The notes under the pieces are model-generated. The model made no database searches. It saw nothing but the letters and a program-made list of their open reading frames with translations, and had not been told where the DNA came from. Source: Comamonas resistens (GTDB lineage Bacteria > Pseudomonadota > Gammaproteobacteria > Burkholderiales > Burkholderiaceae_C). From it: 64,000 nt of DNA. A program made the position numbers and the translations under genes. Positions within the stretch are counted from its first letter, which is position 1. The number at the start of each line of letters is the position of its first letter. This document shows, one piece after another, positions 11,694 to 20,478 of the stretch. The DNA lies in assembly GCF_030064165.1 (NCBI RefSeq), contig NZ_CP125947.1, positions 4,712,001-4,776,000 of the forward strand. The letters run 5' to 3'.

Positions 11694-12724
11694 GCCTGTG
11701 CGCCGAGCTTTTGCGTATAGCCCACCAGTTCCTTGAGCTTGGCCAGCGCCGCACCACTGTCGACAGCCTTTTGCGCGCGCTCCAGACCATCTTCGATCGA
11801 ACTGGCCACATTGGCCGCATACAGGGCTGCGCCGGCATTCAGGCAAACGATATCGCGCGCCGGCCCTTGCTCGCCTTGCAGCACGCCCAGCAGCATGGCC
11901 TTGGATTCCTCGGGGTTCTCGACCTTGAGCGAGCGCGTGCCCGCCATGCGCAGGCCAAAGTCCTCGGGGTGGATCTCATACTCGCGCACCACGCCGTCCT
12001 TGAGTTCGCCGACCAAGGTACCCGCGCCCAGGCTGATTTCGTCCAGGCCATCGCGGCCATAAACGACCAGTGCATGCTCGGCTCCCAGGCGCTGCAGCGC
12101 ACGCACCTGGATACCGACCAGGTCTTCGTGGAACACGCCCATGAGGATGTTGGGCGCACCAGCCGGGTTGGTGAGCGGGCCCAGGATGTTGAAGATGGTG
12201 CGCACTCCCAGTTCCTTGCGCACGGGCGCCACATTCTTCATGGCCGGGTGGTGGTTGGGCGCGAACATAAAGCCTATGCCCACATCGCGTATGCAATCGG
12301 CGATCTGCGCGGCGTTGAGGTTGATGTTGACGCCCAGCGCTTCCATGGCGTCGGCGCTGCCGCTCTTGCTGCTGACGCTGCGCCCGCCATGCTTGCTGAC
12401 CTTGCCGCCTGCTGCCGAGATCACAAAGGTGGAGCAGGTGGAGATATTGAAGGTGTTGGCGCCGTCGCCGCCCGTGCCCACGATATCGACCAGATTCGCC
12501 CTGTCATGCACATTGACCTTGTTGGAGAACTCGCGCATCACCTCGGCGGCGGCCGAGATCTCGCCAATCGTTTCCTTCTTCACGCGCAGGCCCGTGAGGA
12601 TGGAGGCCGTCATCACCGGCGAGAGCTCGCCGCGCATGATCATGCGCATCAGATGCAGCATTTCGTCGTGAAAGATTTCGCGGTGTTCGATCGTGCGTTG
12701 CAGCGCTTCCTGGGGAGTAATCAT
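11690..12724 (-). CDS. trpD: Anthranilate phosphoribosyltransferase
   Basis: Transfers phosphoribosyl from PRPP to anthranilate, the second step of tryptophan synthesis. The glycine-rich PRPP loop [14 protein letters not shown], the [15 protein letters not shown] segment and the [12 protein letters not shown] motif identify it. Its length, 344 residues, is normal. A REP-like repeat separates it from trpG upstream. Confidence 0.96.
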   Translation of the reverse strand: MITPQEALQRTIEHREIFHDEMLHLMRMIMRGELSPVMTASILTGLRVKKETIGEISAAAEVMREFSNKVNVHDRANLVDIVGTGGDGANTFNISTCSTFVISAAGGKVSKHGGRSVSSKSGSADAMEALGVNINLNAAQIADCIRDVGIGFMFAPNHHPAMKNVAPVRKELGVRTIFNILGPLTNPAGAPNILMGVFHEDLVGIQVRALQRLGAEHALVVYGRDGLDEISLGAGTLVGELKDGVVREYEIHPEDFGLRMAGTRSLKVENPEESKAMLLGVLQGEQGPARDIVCLNAGAALYAANVASSIEDGLERAQKAVDSGAALAKLKELVGYTQKLGAQA

Positions 12725-12749
12725 TGCCGTACCTCTCTATGCTTTTAGG

Positions 12750-12825
12750 AGCTGCTTGCGCTTCTCATTCATGAATTTTGAATAGTTTTCGTAGTGAAAC
12801 CCATGCATGAAAAGCGCTAGCAGCT
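12750..12825. repeat. REP-like inverted repeat between trpG and trpD
   Basis: AGCTGCTTGCGCTT and AAGCGCTAGCAGCT pair over 14 positions with one mismatch, around a 48-nt AT-rich centre that contains the smaller motif CATGCATG. It shares its right arm with the repeat near proC. It could tune expression between trpG and trpD, but that is inference. Confidence 0.6.
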
Positions 12826-12861
12826 ATCAGTTAATGAGTAAGCCTTGCTTGTGAACTTGAC

Positions 12862-13443
12862 TTACTTTTGTTCAAGGAAGTTCTTCAGCATGGCATGGCC
12901 ATGCTCGGTCAGGATGCTCTCTGGGTGAAACTGCACGCCCTCGATGGCCAGCGTCTTGTGACGCACGCCCTGGATTTCACCATCTTCGCTGGTCGCGGTG
13001 ATTTCAAGGCAGTCGGGCAACGTATTTCTGTCAATGACCAGAGAGTGATAGCGGTTGACCGTGAACTCCTTGGGCAGATCGGCAAACACGCCTTTCTGGT
13101 CGGTGTGGATCACGCTGGTCTTGCCGTGCATTTGCTGGCCCGCACGAATGATGTCGCCGCCAAAGGCCGCGCCAATGCTCTGGTGGCCCAGGCAGACGCC
13201 CAGAATCGGCATCTTTCCGGCAAAGTGCTTGATTGCAGCCACCGAAATACCGGCCTCGTTGGGCGAGCAAGGGCCGGGCGAAATCACCAGGCGCTCAATG
13301 CCTTCACGCGCCATCAGCGCCTCGACTTCGGCCACCGTGGTTTCGTCATTGCGCACCACGGTCACCTCGGCGCCCAGTTCGCCAAAGTACTGGACGATGT
13401 TGTAGGTAAAGCTGTCGTAGTTATCGACCATCAGGATTTTCAT
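12862..13443 (-). CDS. trpG: Anthranilate synthase glutamine amidotransferase subunit
   Basis: Supplies ammonia from glutamine to the TrpE subunit of anthranilate synthase. The class I amidotransferase catalytic set is complete: Cys in ILGVCLGHQ, and His/Glu in [14 protein letters not shown]; the oxyanion region [11 protein letters not shown] is present. The 193-residue length is typical. In related bacteria trpE is normally found just upstream of trpG, but here the next ~1 kb holds no trpE and ICE genes follow. Confidence 0.95.
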   Translation of the reverse strand: MKILMVDNYDSFTYNIVQYFGELGAEVTVVRNDETTVAEVEALMAREGIERLVISPGPCSPNEAGISVAAIKHFAGKMPILGVCLGHQSIGAAFGGDIIRAGQQMHGKTSVIHTDQKGVFADLPKEFTVNRYHSLVIDRNTLPDCLEITATSEDGEIQGVRHKTLAIEGVQFHPESILTEHGHAMLKNFLEQK

Positions 13444-13475
13444 GAACTTAAGTCCTTGATTTTATTGATTTTTTT

Positions 13476-13515
13476 CATTACACACACCCGCCATTACACA
13501 CATCATTACACACAT
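13476..13515. repeat. Three tandem copies of CATTACACACA(T) upstream of trpG
   Basis: CATTACACACA occurs at 13476, 13492 and 13504; the first two copies are separated by five bases and the last two are adjacent. They lie 33-72 nt upstream of the trpG start. They might be a regulator-binding array or a slippage product. They are too short and close to be CRISPR repeats. Confidence 0.7.
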
Positions 13516-14511
13516 GGACATTTGATTGCGATGAACGAAATGCAGACAGGACTCGGAACGGGAACACGAAAGGGCGCGGAGCTAGTCGCCAGGCGCACCA
13601 GTGTGATGCGCTATGGAAGTATTCGCAGAGTTGGGCCAAACGCGGAGACCGGACGAACACGCATGAGCCCCACAGCAGCGCGGCGCGCGGGGCCTCAAGT
13701 TGACTACGGGGTAGGTGCGCTAAGGGCATCGGGCTATCTCCTCAAATCTTGGAGCCGCCGTGCCGGGAAGCTTTCTTGAAACCTTGCCTGCCGGTACGGC
13801 GGCAAGGTGCGGTCAAGACCGCGACGACATGCCGCTTCCTATTGGAAGCGCCACCACAGAGCGATGCAGGTCGAAGCGGTATGGGTCATGGACAGACCAA
13901 AAATGTATTGAAATAAGAAGCCAACAAAACCAGTCCGAACGTCTCTCGAACCGAATTCCAGCTGGCAGCCTTAATCATTTTACCACAGAAAGGCTAGCCA
14001 AAGTCCACTTCTATGAGAACGAAGAGATCCCTGCGTCGAGCACTCGAGTCGCCGAAAGAACCACTAGCAACCCTCCGCCAGCTTGTCGCTCAAAGCAGCT
14101 AAACGTGATGCTATCTCGCTATATCAGCATCCCGGCCAGATATGGGCATCGAAGGTTTTCTCTGCAAACCACTGCTTTCAAGCAATAGTTGCCGGTACTC
14201 GTAGCCTCTGAAACCGGTTGCATATCAGAGGATACCTAGATGGTTTTGCCAGGACCGCAATTTCTTACGACCCTGATAGCGTGAGCATCAATGTCGAACC
14301 CGCGTTCAGATGCTCGCCCACCACACGATCGATGACATTTTGCACATTGAGTACACGGCGGCTACCAGCAGCACGAACTGCTGAAAAGCACTCAATACCT
14401 AGTCCGAAGCGAGCCCGCTGCTCGCTTACGAGTAAAGGAAAACAGGCCGACCGATCGAATCGGCAGCAAAGGAGCCGTCCATGTAGATCTTCACCTGGAA
14501 GGAGACGGAGC
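13516..14511. other. About 1 kb without a confident gene: probable host/ICE junction
   Basis: Open frames here on both strands lack recognisable domains and good ribosome binding sites, so none is annotated. The stretch separates host trpG from the first ICE gene. In ICEclc the bisR-proximal side is the end of the element, so an attachment site is expected here. No tRNA gene and no integrase was found. The only clear structures are the triple repeat next to trpG and a tandem hairpin at 13781-13822. Confidence 0.5.
13781..13822. repeat. Two adjacent perfect hairpins near the ICE end
   Basis: ACCTTGCC-t-GCCG-gta-CGGC-GGCAAGGT forms a 12-bp stem with one bulged base. It is immediately followed by GCGGTC-AA-GACCGC, a second inverted repeat. 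No T-run follows, so this is not an ordinary terminator. Its position between trpG and the first ICE gene makes a recombination or transfer site possible, but this is inference. Confidence 0.6.
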
Positions 14512-15267
14512 ATGCACGAGAACAGAAATGATGCACCGCCATCAAAGGTGTTCTACCGCCCCATCGAGGCATCCATCCGCTGGGCTGGGCTGCTGCGGTA
14601 TAAGCAACTCATCCTGGCCGCGATCTCATCGCCAAGGAATCTGCCGCTGTCGCTGGACTGCCCGCGTTGGGCAGAACTACGGCTGTGCACTGACCGCATC
14701 TACGACGGCATACTCAACGGAGAACTGCCATTCGGAAAAAACGGCATCACGGTACAAGACACTTCATTGCTCGATGCCCCCGACTTGACGGTGCGCCATG
14801 TCGATCTAAAGCGTTGGATGTGCCAGCACTATCCTGAGCAGCGACCTAACTTCCTTTTTTCTCGTAGCGAGCGTATCGCACATCCTGTCATCTCTCTTGA
14901 AACTGGGCAGGCCATGCTTGTGGAACAGCTTGCCCTGAAGTCAGCCTTGGAGCATTCCAAGCGCCAACTTCGCGAGCTGCAGGACAAGCACGACGCACTG
15001 CTCAAGCAGTCCACGGTGATCCCCGCCTGCGCGCAGTGCCCGATCAGCGATCGAGCCGAAGCCACCTACCTGAACATCATCGGGGGCATGCTGGAGCTGA
15101 TGCTCGGCCAGTCGCCCTCGGGCACGCCGTACTCCAGTTTCAAGACGCAGGAGGCCGTTGTCAGCGCATTGGTCGCCCATCACCACGGCGTCATGGGCAT
15201 CGCCGAGCGGACATTGAACGGCAAGTTCGCCACGGCCAAGCGCCAGCTGCATAGCGCCACGCTCTGA
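14512..15267 (+). CDS. BisR-like ICE control protein
   Basis: A 251-residue protein with no enzymatic motif recognised. It contains a probable coiled coil at about residues 130-165 (LALKSALEHSKRQLRELQDKH region) and a CPISDRAEATYL segment. AAGGAG lies 8-11 nt before the chosen ATG. It sits directly upstream of alpA-parA-shi-bisD-bisC, the place held in ICEclc by bisR, the activator of the alpA promoter. The assignment rests on position and general character; I could not align the sequences. Confidence 0.6.
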   Translation: MHENRNDAPPSKVFYRPIEASIRWAGLLRYKQLILAAISSPRNLPLSLDCPRWAELRLCTDRIYDGILNGELPFGKNGITVQDTSLLDAPDLTVRHVDLKRWMCQHYPEQRPNFLFSRSERIAHPVISLETGQAMLVEQLALKSALEHSKRQLRELQDKHDALLKQSTVIPACAQCPISDRAEATYLNIIGGMLELMLGQSPSGTPYSSFKTQEAVVSALVAHHHGVMGIAERTLNGKFATAKRQLHSATL

Positions 15268-15298
15268 GGATTTCCAGCTTGTATGTGCAGTCGCGGAG

Positions 15299-15312
15299 AT
15301 TGCATTTGCAAT
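15299..15312. promoter_or_regulatory. Palindrome ATTGCATTTGCAAT in the alpA promoter region
   Basis: ATTGCA-TT-TGCAAT is a perfect inverted repeat in the 118-bp gap between the bisR-like gene and alpA. The same gap holds GGTCAC...GTGACC arms closer to alpA. In ICEclc this promoter is switched by BisR and then by BisDC, so the palindrome is a candidate operator. Confidence 0.45.
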
Positions 15313-15385
15313 GTCTTTCCGCAGCCATGTCTATTGAATAGAGGTCACGCCAACAAACGCCACTGAGCGTTCAGGAGTGACCGCC

Positions 15386-15598
15386 ATGTCGCAAACACCT
15401 GTACTGCTACCCAACGAGCGCCGCATCCTGCGCCTGGAAGAAGTCGAAGCGAAATCCGGCTTCAAGCGTGCCCACATCTACAACCTGATGAAGAAACGCC
15501 AATTCCCGCAGGCGCTGCGCCTGGGTGTACGCGCCGTCGGCTGGGATTCCATCGAAATCGATCAGTGGATCGCCGAGCGCGTCAACAACCGGACCTGA
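15386..15598 (+). CDS. alpA: AlpA-family helix-turn-helix regulator
   Basis: A 70-residue protein of the AlpA/excisionase-like family. The pattern RRILRLEEVEAKSGFKRAHIYNLMKKRQFPQALRLG (read here as motif positions 12-47) is the usual MerR-like helix-turn-helix of phage and ICE regulators, ending in W-x-EIDQWIAER. The ATG is eight nt after AGGAG. It heads the alpA-parA-shi-bisD-bisC group. AlpA proteins usually control integrase or excision genes. Confidence 0.85.
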   Translation: MSQTPVLLPNERRILRLEEVEAKSGFKRAHIYNLMKKRQFPQALRLGVRAVGWDSIEIDQWIAERVNNRT

Positions 15599-15639
15599 CC
15601 CTTCTCCCACGGACTTTCCATCCTCTCACGGAGAACGCC

Positions 15640-16515
15640 ATGCAGGTTGTATCCATCATTTCAACGAAAGGTGGCGTCGGCAAGACCACCACGGCCGCGA
15701 ACCTGGGCGGGCTCGTTGCCGACGCGGGACTGCGCGTGCTGCTGCTCGATCTTGACGTGCAACCTACCCTGTCGTCCTACTACGAACTGGGCCACCGCGC
15801 GCCTGGCGGCATCTATGAGCTGTTGGCCTTCAACGAGCGCGACCTCGGCCAGCTCGTGTCCCGCACAATCATCTCGGGCATGGATCTGGTGCTGTCCAAC
15901 GACCACCGGGGCGAGTTGAACACCTTGCTGTTGCACGCACCCGATGGGCGCCTGCGACTGCGGCACCTGCTGCCGATCCTGGCTCCCCTCTACGACCTGA
16001 TGCTGATCGACACCCAGGGGGCACGCTCGGTGACGCTGGAGATGGCGGTGCTCGCCTCCGATCTCGCGCTATCACCCGTAACCCCAGAAATCCTCGCCGC
16101 CCGAGAGCTGCGGCGCGGCACCATGCAGTTGCTGGAGGACATCGCCCCGTACCGGCACCTGGGCATCGAGCCGCCGCCGCTGCATCTGCTCATCAACCGG
16201 GTCCACCCGGTGTCGGCGAACGCCCGGCTGATCCAGCAGGCCCTGCGCGATCTGTTCCAGGACCACACTGGCATCCACGTGCTGGACACCGACGTGCCGG
16301 CCATCGAAGCCTATCCGCGCGCCGCGACGCGCGGCCTGCCGGTGCATCGGGTCGAGTACCGCCAGCCACCGGGCAGAGTCGCCCCCGCCGCGCTCGACAG
16401 CATGCGCGGCCTCGCTGGCGAACTATTCCCGCAATGGCAGCACCGATTTGCCACGGTGTCCGGCCGCCCGCCATTTCCTCTTGATAGCGGGAGGCCACAT
16501 GGCGAACGCGCATGA
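15640..16515 (+). CDS. parA: ParA-family ATPase of the ICE
   Basis: A 291-residue ParA/MinD-type ATPase. The deviant Walker A is at residues 10-17 (KGGVGKTT) and LLLDLDVQPTLSS follows as Walker A'. In ICEclc parA together with shi has been reported to slow or arrest growth of transfer-competent cells. The reading frame runs 17 bases past the start of the next gene, so the two are translationally coupled. The start follows CACGGAGAACGCC. Confidence 0.9.
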   Translation: MQVVSIISTKGGVGKTTTAANLGGLVADAGLRVLLLDLDVQPTLSSYYELGHRAPGGIYELLAFNERDLGQLVSRTIISGMDLVLSNDHRGELNTLLLHAPDGRLRLRHLLPILAPLYDLMLIDTQGARSVTLEMAVLASDLALSPVTPEILAARELRRGTMQLLEDIAPYRHLGIEPPPLHLLINRVHPVSANARLIQQALRDLFQDHTGIHVLDTDVPAIEAYPRAATRGLPVHRVEYRQPPGRVAPAALDSMRGLAGELFPQWQHRFATVSGRPPFPLDSGRPHGERA

Positions 16516-16756
16516 ACTGGCCCGAGGCCACAAGCGGCTGCGCTCCCTGATCGAGTTCGCTGTCGGCGAAGGCTGGCACGTCAAGCGCACGCCAGGCGGC
16601 CACCTCAAATTCACCAAGGCCGGCTGCGCCGCTATCTACACCAGTTCGACTGCCAGCGACCACCGGGCAGCCCTCAATGCCCGGGCGCAGATCCGCCGCG
16701 CCGAACGGGAGGTGCAGGCGTCCAATGCCCGCGGGGGGGAACCATGGCTGAAATGA
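16499..16756 (+). CDS. Shi-like small protein (HicA-like fold possible)
   Basis: An 85-residue basic protein overlapping both parA and the next gene. The segment GWHVKRTPGGHLKFTK resembles the HicA-type RNA-binding fold (small dsRBD-like with a conserved His before the last strand). Its place between parA and the ParB-like gene is that of shi in ICEclc, where parA and shi together alter host cell division. The HicA resemblance is from motif reading and is tentative. Confidence 0.7.
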   Translation: MANAHELARGHKRLRSLIEFAVGEGWHVKRTPGGHLKFTKAGCAAIYTSSTASDHRAALNARAQIRRAEREVQASNARGGEPWLK

Positions 16757-18378
16757 CCTCCCAGGACATGGCAGGCAAGCTGCTGGCCGCTGGATTCGAG
16801 CGCAGCGGCCCGTCAGCGACAGCCCTGAGTGACCCGATCGCTGACACACCCATGGTCGTGACGCTGGACCAATTGCGCCCCTACGATCACGACCCGCGCA
16901 AGAAGCGCAATCCGGCCTACGATGAAATCAAGGCATCGATCCGTGAGCGTGGCCTGGACGCGGCTCCAGCCATCACCCGGCGCCCAGGCGAGGACCGCTA
17001 CATCATTCGCAACGGTGGCAACACGAGGCTTGCGATCCTGCGTGAACTGTGGTCGGAGACCAAGGATGAGCAGTACTTCCGCATATCGTGTCTTTTCCGC
17101 CCGTGGCCCGAACGTGGCGAGATCATCGCGCTTACTGGGCATCTTGCCGAAAACGAACTGCGTGGCGGCCTCACGTTCATCGAACGCGCATTGGCCATAG
17201 AGAAAGCACGCGAGTTCTACGAACTGGAAAGCGGTGCCACGCTGAGCCAGTCAGAACTGGCCCGCCGCCTCGCTGCCGACGGATACCCCGTGCAGCAATC
17301 GTACATCAGCCGCATGGCCGATGCAGTGCGCTACCTCTTGCCCTCGATTCCGACGATCCTCTATGGAGGCCTCGGCCGCCACCAGGTCGAACGCCTGTCG
17401 GTCATGCGCAAGGCCTGCATGCTCGCGTGGGAGCGGTACGCCAAAGGCCGCACCCTAGTACAGGACTTCGATGACTTCTTTCAGGAGGTGCTGTCGCAGT
17501 TCGACACGCAGGCCGACGAGTTCGCCCCCCAGCGCGTGCAGGACGAGCTGATCGGCCAAATGTCCGAACTGCTCGGCATCGCCTACGACGTACTGGCGCT
17601 CGACCTCACCGAATCCGAAAGCCGCCATCGCGCCCTGGTCAGCGATCCGACCCCACCAACGGCACCGCCCACGCTGCCTGAGGCTGGCACCATGGCACGC
17701 CCGCCCGCGGCACCAGCCCCATCGGCCCCGACGCCGGCGAACACGCCTGGGTCGCGCGAGCGCGAGGGCGGCTCTGGGACGGACGGCACACCAGCAGGAA
17801 GCCCAGTCTCTGCTCCTGGTGATCTGCTGCAGGGGCACATCGTTTCGCCTGCACCGACGACGGAGCGGCTGCAATCCATTCAGCGGATGGTCTCCGAGGA
17901 GCTGGGGGATGCGCTGCCCGATTTCTCTGCCAACGTCTTGCAGTCCATTCCCGTCCAGGCAGGCGGTCTCTACCCGATTTCCGACGTCTGGCACATCGAC
18001 GCGGGCCTGGACACGCCTGATCGCCTGCGCATCCACATCGCGCAGTTCGCACGCGAGATCGCGGGCGAGGCAGGCCTCGATCAGTGCATCGAGGAACGCG
18101 CGGACAGTGTGGGCTTCGCATGCCATGCCAGCGCGCAGACCCCATCACCGCAGGGCCGCGCCGTGCTGGCATTGCTGGCGAGCCTGGCAGGCCAGAGCTT
18201 CACCGATGCTGATCTGGACGGCGGGCAGCTTGCCGCCGAGCTGCCGGCGCTGCTGCACGGCCAAGGCGATGCGAGACGCCGCTTGAGCGACACCGCGCTG
18301 GTCAAGCTGTTCCGATTGCTGCGCCTGGCCCGGCGCCTGCTGGACCTGGAATCCGGTGTCGCAGGCCCTGGGGCATGA
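16744..18378 (+). CDS. ParB-domain ICE protein, BisD-like
   Basis: A 544-residue protein with an N-terminal ParB/Srx nuclease-like domain (QLRPYDHDPRKKRNPAYDEIKASIRERG and RYIIRNGGNTRLAIL, residues about 40-110), a central helix-turn-helix (LSQSELARRLAADGYPVQQSYISRM) and a Pro/Ala-rich linker near residues 300-365. It matches the PFGI-1-class ICE ParB family. In ICEclc the corresponding BisD acts with BisC as the complex that keeps transfer competence on, and is not a simple partition protein. Confidence 0.82.
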   Translation: MAEMTSQDMAGKLLAAGFERSGPSATALSDPIADTPMVVTLDQLRPYDHDPRKKRNPAYDEIKASIRERGLDAAPAITRRPGEDRYIIRNGGNTRLAILRELWSETKDEQYFRISCLFRPWPERGEIIALTGHLAENELRGGLTFIERALAIEKAREFYELESGATLSQSELARRLAADGYPVQQSYISRMADAVRYLLPSIPTILYGGLGRHQVERLSVMRKACMLAWERYAKGRTLVQDFDDFFQEVLSQFDTQADEFAPQRVQDELIGQMSELLGIAYDVLALDLTESESRHRALVSDPTPPTAPPTLPEAGTMARPPAAPAPSAPTPANTPGSREREGGSGTDGTPAGSPVSAPGDLLQGHIVSPAPTTERLQSIQRMVSEELGDALPDFSANVLQSIPVQAGGLYPISDVWHIDAGLDTPDRLRIHIAQFAREIAGEAGLDQCIEERADSVGFACHASAQTPSPQGRAVLALLASLAGQSFTDADLDGGQLAAELPALLHGQGDARRRLSDTALVKLFRLLRLARRLLDLESGVAGPGA

Positions 18379-18393
18379 AGGAAGGAGACCAGC

Positions 18394-18954
18394 ATGTCCA
18401 CCCCGCACCCGCTCAATCAAGCCGTCATCGCCCAGGCGCTCTACGACCTGCGCAACGGCCAACTGCGCCGCTGCAAGGCGATGGGCTTCAGCGAGGCCGA
18501 GCTGGATGCACTCAAGCATCCAGCCATGGTGAGCGTGCTGGCCAACGCCGGTGTCTCGTGGTGTTCCGTATCTGTGAACCGTGAGGTGCTCCGGCGTCTG
18601 CTCGCGCAGGCGCAGGACGTGGAGAAGGAAATCGCGACCGTCGATCGCATGCTCAGGCTGGGCGCGAGCACCGAGATGGTTAGCCGCTTCTACGGCCTGA
18701 CTCACCAGGAAGTGGCGCTTCGCCGCGAAATCCTGGGCATGCCCAAGCGCAAGGGCCGCCACCCCGTGCTGGATGAGAAACAAGACACGGAACTGTGGCG
18801 GAAGTGGAAGGCCGTGACCGGCAGCAGGAACGTCGATCTCGAAGACGAGACCTCCATCCTCGATGCCGCGATGGACTTGGCCGAAGTCATGTCGCTGCCT
18901 CTGTCGGTGGTCTGGGCCTCGATCAAGGGCTGGGTCGATCAGGGACTGGGTTGA
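18394..18954 (+). CDS. DUF2857 protein, BisC-like
   Basis: A 186-residue protein with the DUF2857 pattern: LYDLRNGQLRRCKAMGFSEAEL at the N-terminus, then a helix-turn-helix-like stretch (EMVSRFYGLTHQEVALRREIL, residues about 90-110). It directly follows the ParB-like gene with a 15-nt gap, an arrangement matching bisD-bisC of ICEclc, where BisC is described as related to the flagellar activator FlhC. The assignment is by family and gene order. Confidence 0.78.
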   Translation: MSTPHPLNQAVIAQALYDLRNGQLRRCKAMGFSEAELDALKHPAMVSVLANAGVSWCSVSVNREVLRRLLAQAQDVEKEIATVDRMLRLGASTEMVSRFYGLTHQEVALRREILGMPKRKGRHPVLDEKQDTELWRKWKAVTGSRNVDLEDETSILDAAMDLAEVMSLPLSVVWASIKGWVDQGLG

Positions 18955-18957
18955 ACC

Positions 18958-20226
18958 ATGGCCGTGGACGATAGCGCACCACGTCGTGGCCCCATCCCGA
19001 TCGCAGATCTGTTCGACGCTGCGCTGCAAGACCTTGCGCCCAAGCCCCAGTCCGAACCCGGCCCCAGCGCGCCTGCGGCGGCACCGACGCCCATGCCCAC
19101 GTCCACGCCCAGCACGTCCGGCGATGCCTTCCTGTTCAGCGGCAACCGTCATGAAACCGTGCCGCGCCGGCTGTTTCTTGACCGTCGCCTGACGCCGCTG
19201 GAGCGAAACGCCTGGCAGGTGTTCCGGTTGATGCTCAATGACGATGGCGTGACCGCGTTCCCCACCTATGAGCAACTTCGACCGTGGCTGGCCTCAATGC
19301 CCTGCGCTGGACAGGCTTCGCATGAAACCGTGGCACGGGCGCTCACGCTGCTGCGCCTGACCCGATGGTTGAGCCTGGTGCGGCGACGGCGCGATGCCAA
19401 GACCGGCCGCATCCTCGGCAATCTCTATGTCCTCCACGATGAACCGCTGACGCCGTTCGAGGCCATGCAGCTCGACGCCGACTACCTGGCGCTGGTCAGC
19501 CAGTCCCTGGGCCACTCGGCCAAGGCCGTGCAGATCGTCGGCCTGAATACGCTCAAGGAGATAGCGGACGACCCGCTGCTCTCCGGCCGCACGCTGCCGT
19601 CACGGTTGCAGGTCCTGGCCGAGCGCCTCGCCAGCCAGGGCATCACGACCACCGAGAGTTATCCACAGCAGGAAGACATCCACGATTCCGAAGAAGGGGT
19701 CGCGAGCCTTCTTCGGAATCACGATGACCCCACTTCGGAATCCGAAGCAGGGCCGAAACCCGCACCAGACGCCTCTCTTCGGAATCCGAAGCAGGCCCGT
19801 ACAGTACGTAGTAGTTGTATTAATGAAGTACGTACTACCGCGCACGCACAAGCGCAGGCGCGCGCGTTGGGCGATCTGCAATGGCCCAAGCGCTTCGCGG
19901 AACTGAAGGCAGAGCAGCAGACAGGTGCCAGGGTGGCATTGAAGCAGGTCGATACCTCACTGAGACAGGCCGTGCTGGACGAATGGGCTACGCGATGCAG
20001 CAGCCCTGGCATCCGCAATCCTGCGGGTTATCTGTTCGGCATTATCCAGCGGGCCATCCATGGCGAGTTCAATGCCTGGACCAGGAAGGATGCGCCATCG
20101 GCACCCATCTCGCCGAATGAGCAGCCACCCCCAGCGCCACCACCTCAGCCGCAGGGCAAGCCGGTGTCGCCAGAGGTCGCCAGGCAGCACATCGAACGGC
20201 TGCGCAATCTGCTCGCCAACCAGTGA
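18958..20226 (+). CDS. STY4528-type ICE/pathogenicity-island replication protein
   Basis: A 422-residue protein starting three bases after the preceding stop. The N-terminal part is Pro/Ala-rich; residues about 45-160 look like a winged-helix replication-initiator fold (FLFSGNRHETVPRRLFLDRRLTPLERNAWQVF). The STY4528 family is a conserved ICE backbone component. Within the frame (bases about 19688-19795) a short segment, TTCGGAATC with variants, recurs four times. Its last 23 codons are copied again about 2 kb downstream. Confidence 0.75.
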   Translation: MAVDDSAPRRGPIPIADLFDAALQDLAPKPQSEPGPSAPAAAPTPMPTSTPSTSGDAFLFSGNRHETVPRRLFLDRRLTPLERNAWQVFRLMLNDDGVTAFPTYEQLRPWLASMPCAGQASHETVARALTLLRLTRWLSLVRRRRDAKTGRILGNLYVLHDEPLTPFEAMQLDADYLALVSQSLGHSAKAVQIVGLNTLKEIADDPLLSGRTLPSRLQVLAERLASQGITTTESYPQQEDIHDSEEGVASLLRNHDDPTSESEAGPKPAPDASLRNPKQARTVRSSCINEVRTTAHAQAQARALGDLQWPKRFAELKAEQQTGARVALKQVDTSLRQAVLDEWATRCSSPGIRNPAGYLFGIIQRAIHGEFNAWTRKDAPSAPISPNEQPPPAPPPQPQGKPVSPEVARQHIERLRNLLANQ

Positions 20227-20422
20227 GCCGGCCTGCAAGGCAGTGAAAGAGACGTCCATGGATGCCCGTGGAATTATCCCCAGGGGATAAATCTACTGAG
20301 GTCTACTACATCGAGCCGCTGCACACCAGGCTTCGATCGCCTGCGGCGGGATCGGCCTTGTCCTCTCTGATCCAGGCCTGTAGCGTCCCTTGGCGCTCGA
20401 TGGAACTACCCCTTGGGGATAG
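20158..20422 (+). repeat. Direct repeat, copy 1, flanking the ars cargo
   Basis: This ~260-bp segment includes the 3' end of the STY4528-type gene and two inverted repeats. The same order of sequence, at an estimated 80-90% identity, returns at 22242-22494. Between the copies lie only the arsR-fdxA-transporter genes. Shared landmarks are CAGCACATCGA, CTGCAAGGCAGTGAAAG, TTATCCCCAGGGGATAA and CTTGGCGCTCGATGGAACT. Confidence 0.88.
20274..20290. repeat. 17-bp palindrome TTATCCCCAGGGGATAA, copy 1
   Basis: Perfect inverted repeat shared with 22359-22375 and 24509-24525; CTATCCCCAGGGGATAG at 22478-22494 and the decayed CTACCCCTTGGGGATAG at 20406-20422 are variants. It is followed by ATCTACTGAGGTCTAC in three copies. 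Confidence 0.85.
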
Positions 20423-20450
20423 GTGACATCCTCTTAGGTCTTTCTATAAT
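20423..20450 (+). promoter_or_regulatory. Likely sigma-70 promoter of arsR-fdxA-transporter
   Basis: GTGACA (-35, one mismatch to TTGACA) and a perfect TATAAT (-10) are 16 bp apart, and the ArsR start codon is 28 nt downstream. The -35 begins exactly where the direct repeat ends. Confidence 0.65.
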
Positions 20451-20478
20451 ATCATTTCAACATTTCGTTAACTATCAC

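Noticed and set aside
13476..13515. CRISPR array
   Set aside because: Repeat units are 11-12 bp with spacers of 0-5 bp, far from CRISPR geometry; no cas genes.
13478..13729. Minus-strand frame upstream of trpG as a trp leader peptide or trpE remnant
   Set aside because: It has only scattered Trp codons and no TrpE motif; no attenuator hairpins with tandem Trp codons were seen.
13760..14188. 142-codon frame in the ICE junction
   Set aside because: No recognisable domain, no good ribosome binding site, and it begins in the hairpin region; left as unassigned DNA.
13444..14511. tRNA gene as ICE attachment site
   Set aside because: No cloverleaf or T-loop GTTCRA-type sequence with matching acceptor arms was found by eye.
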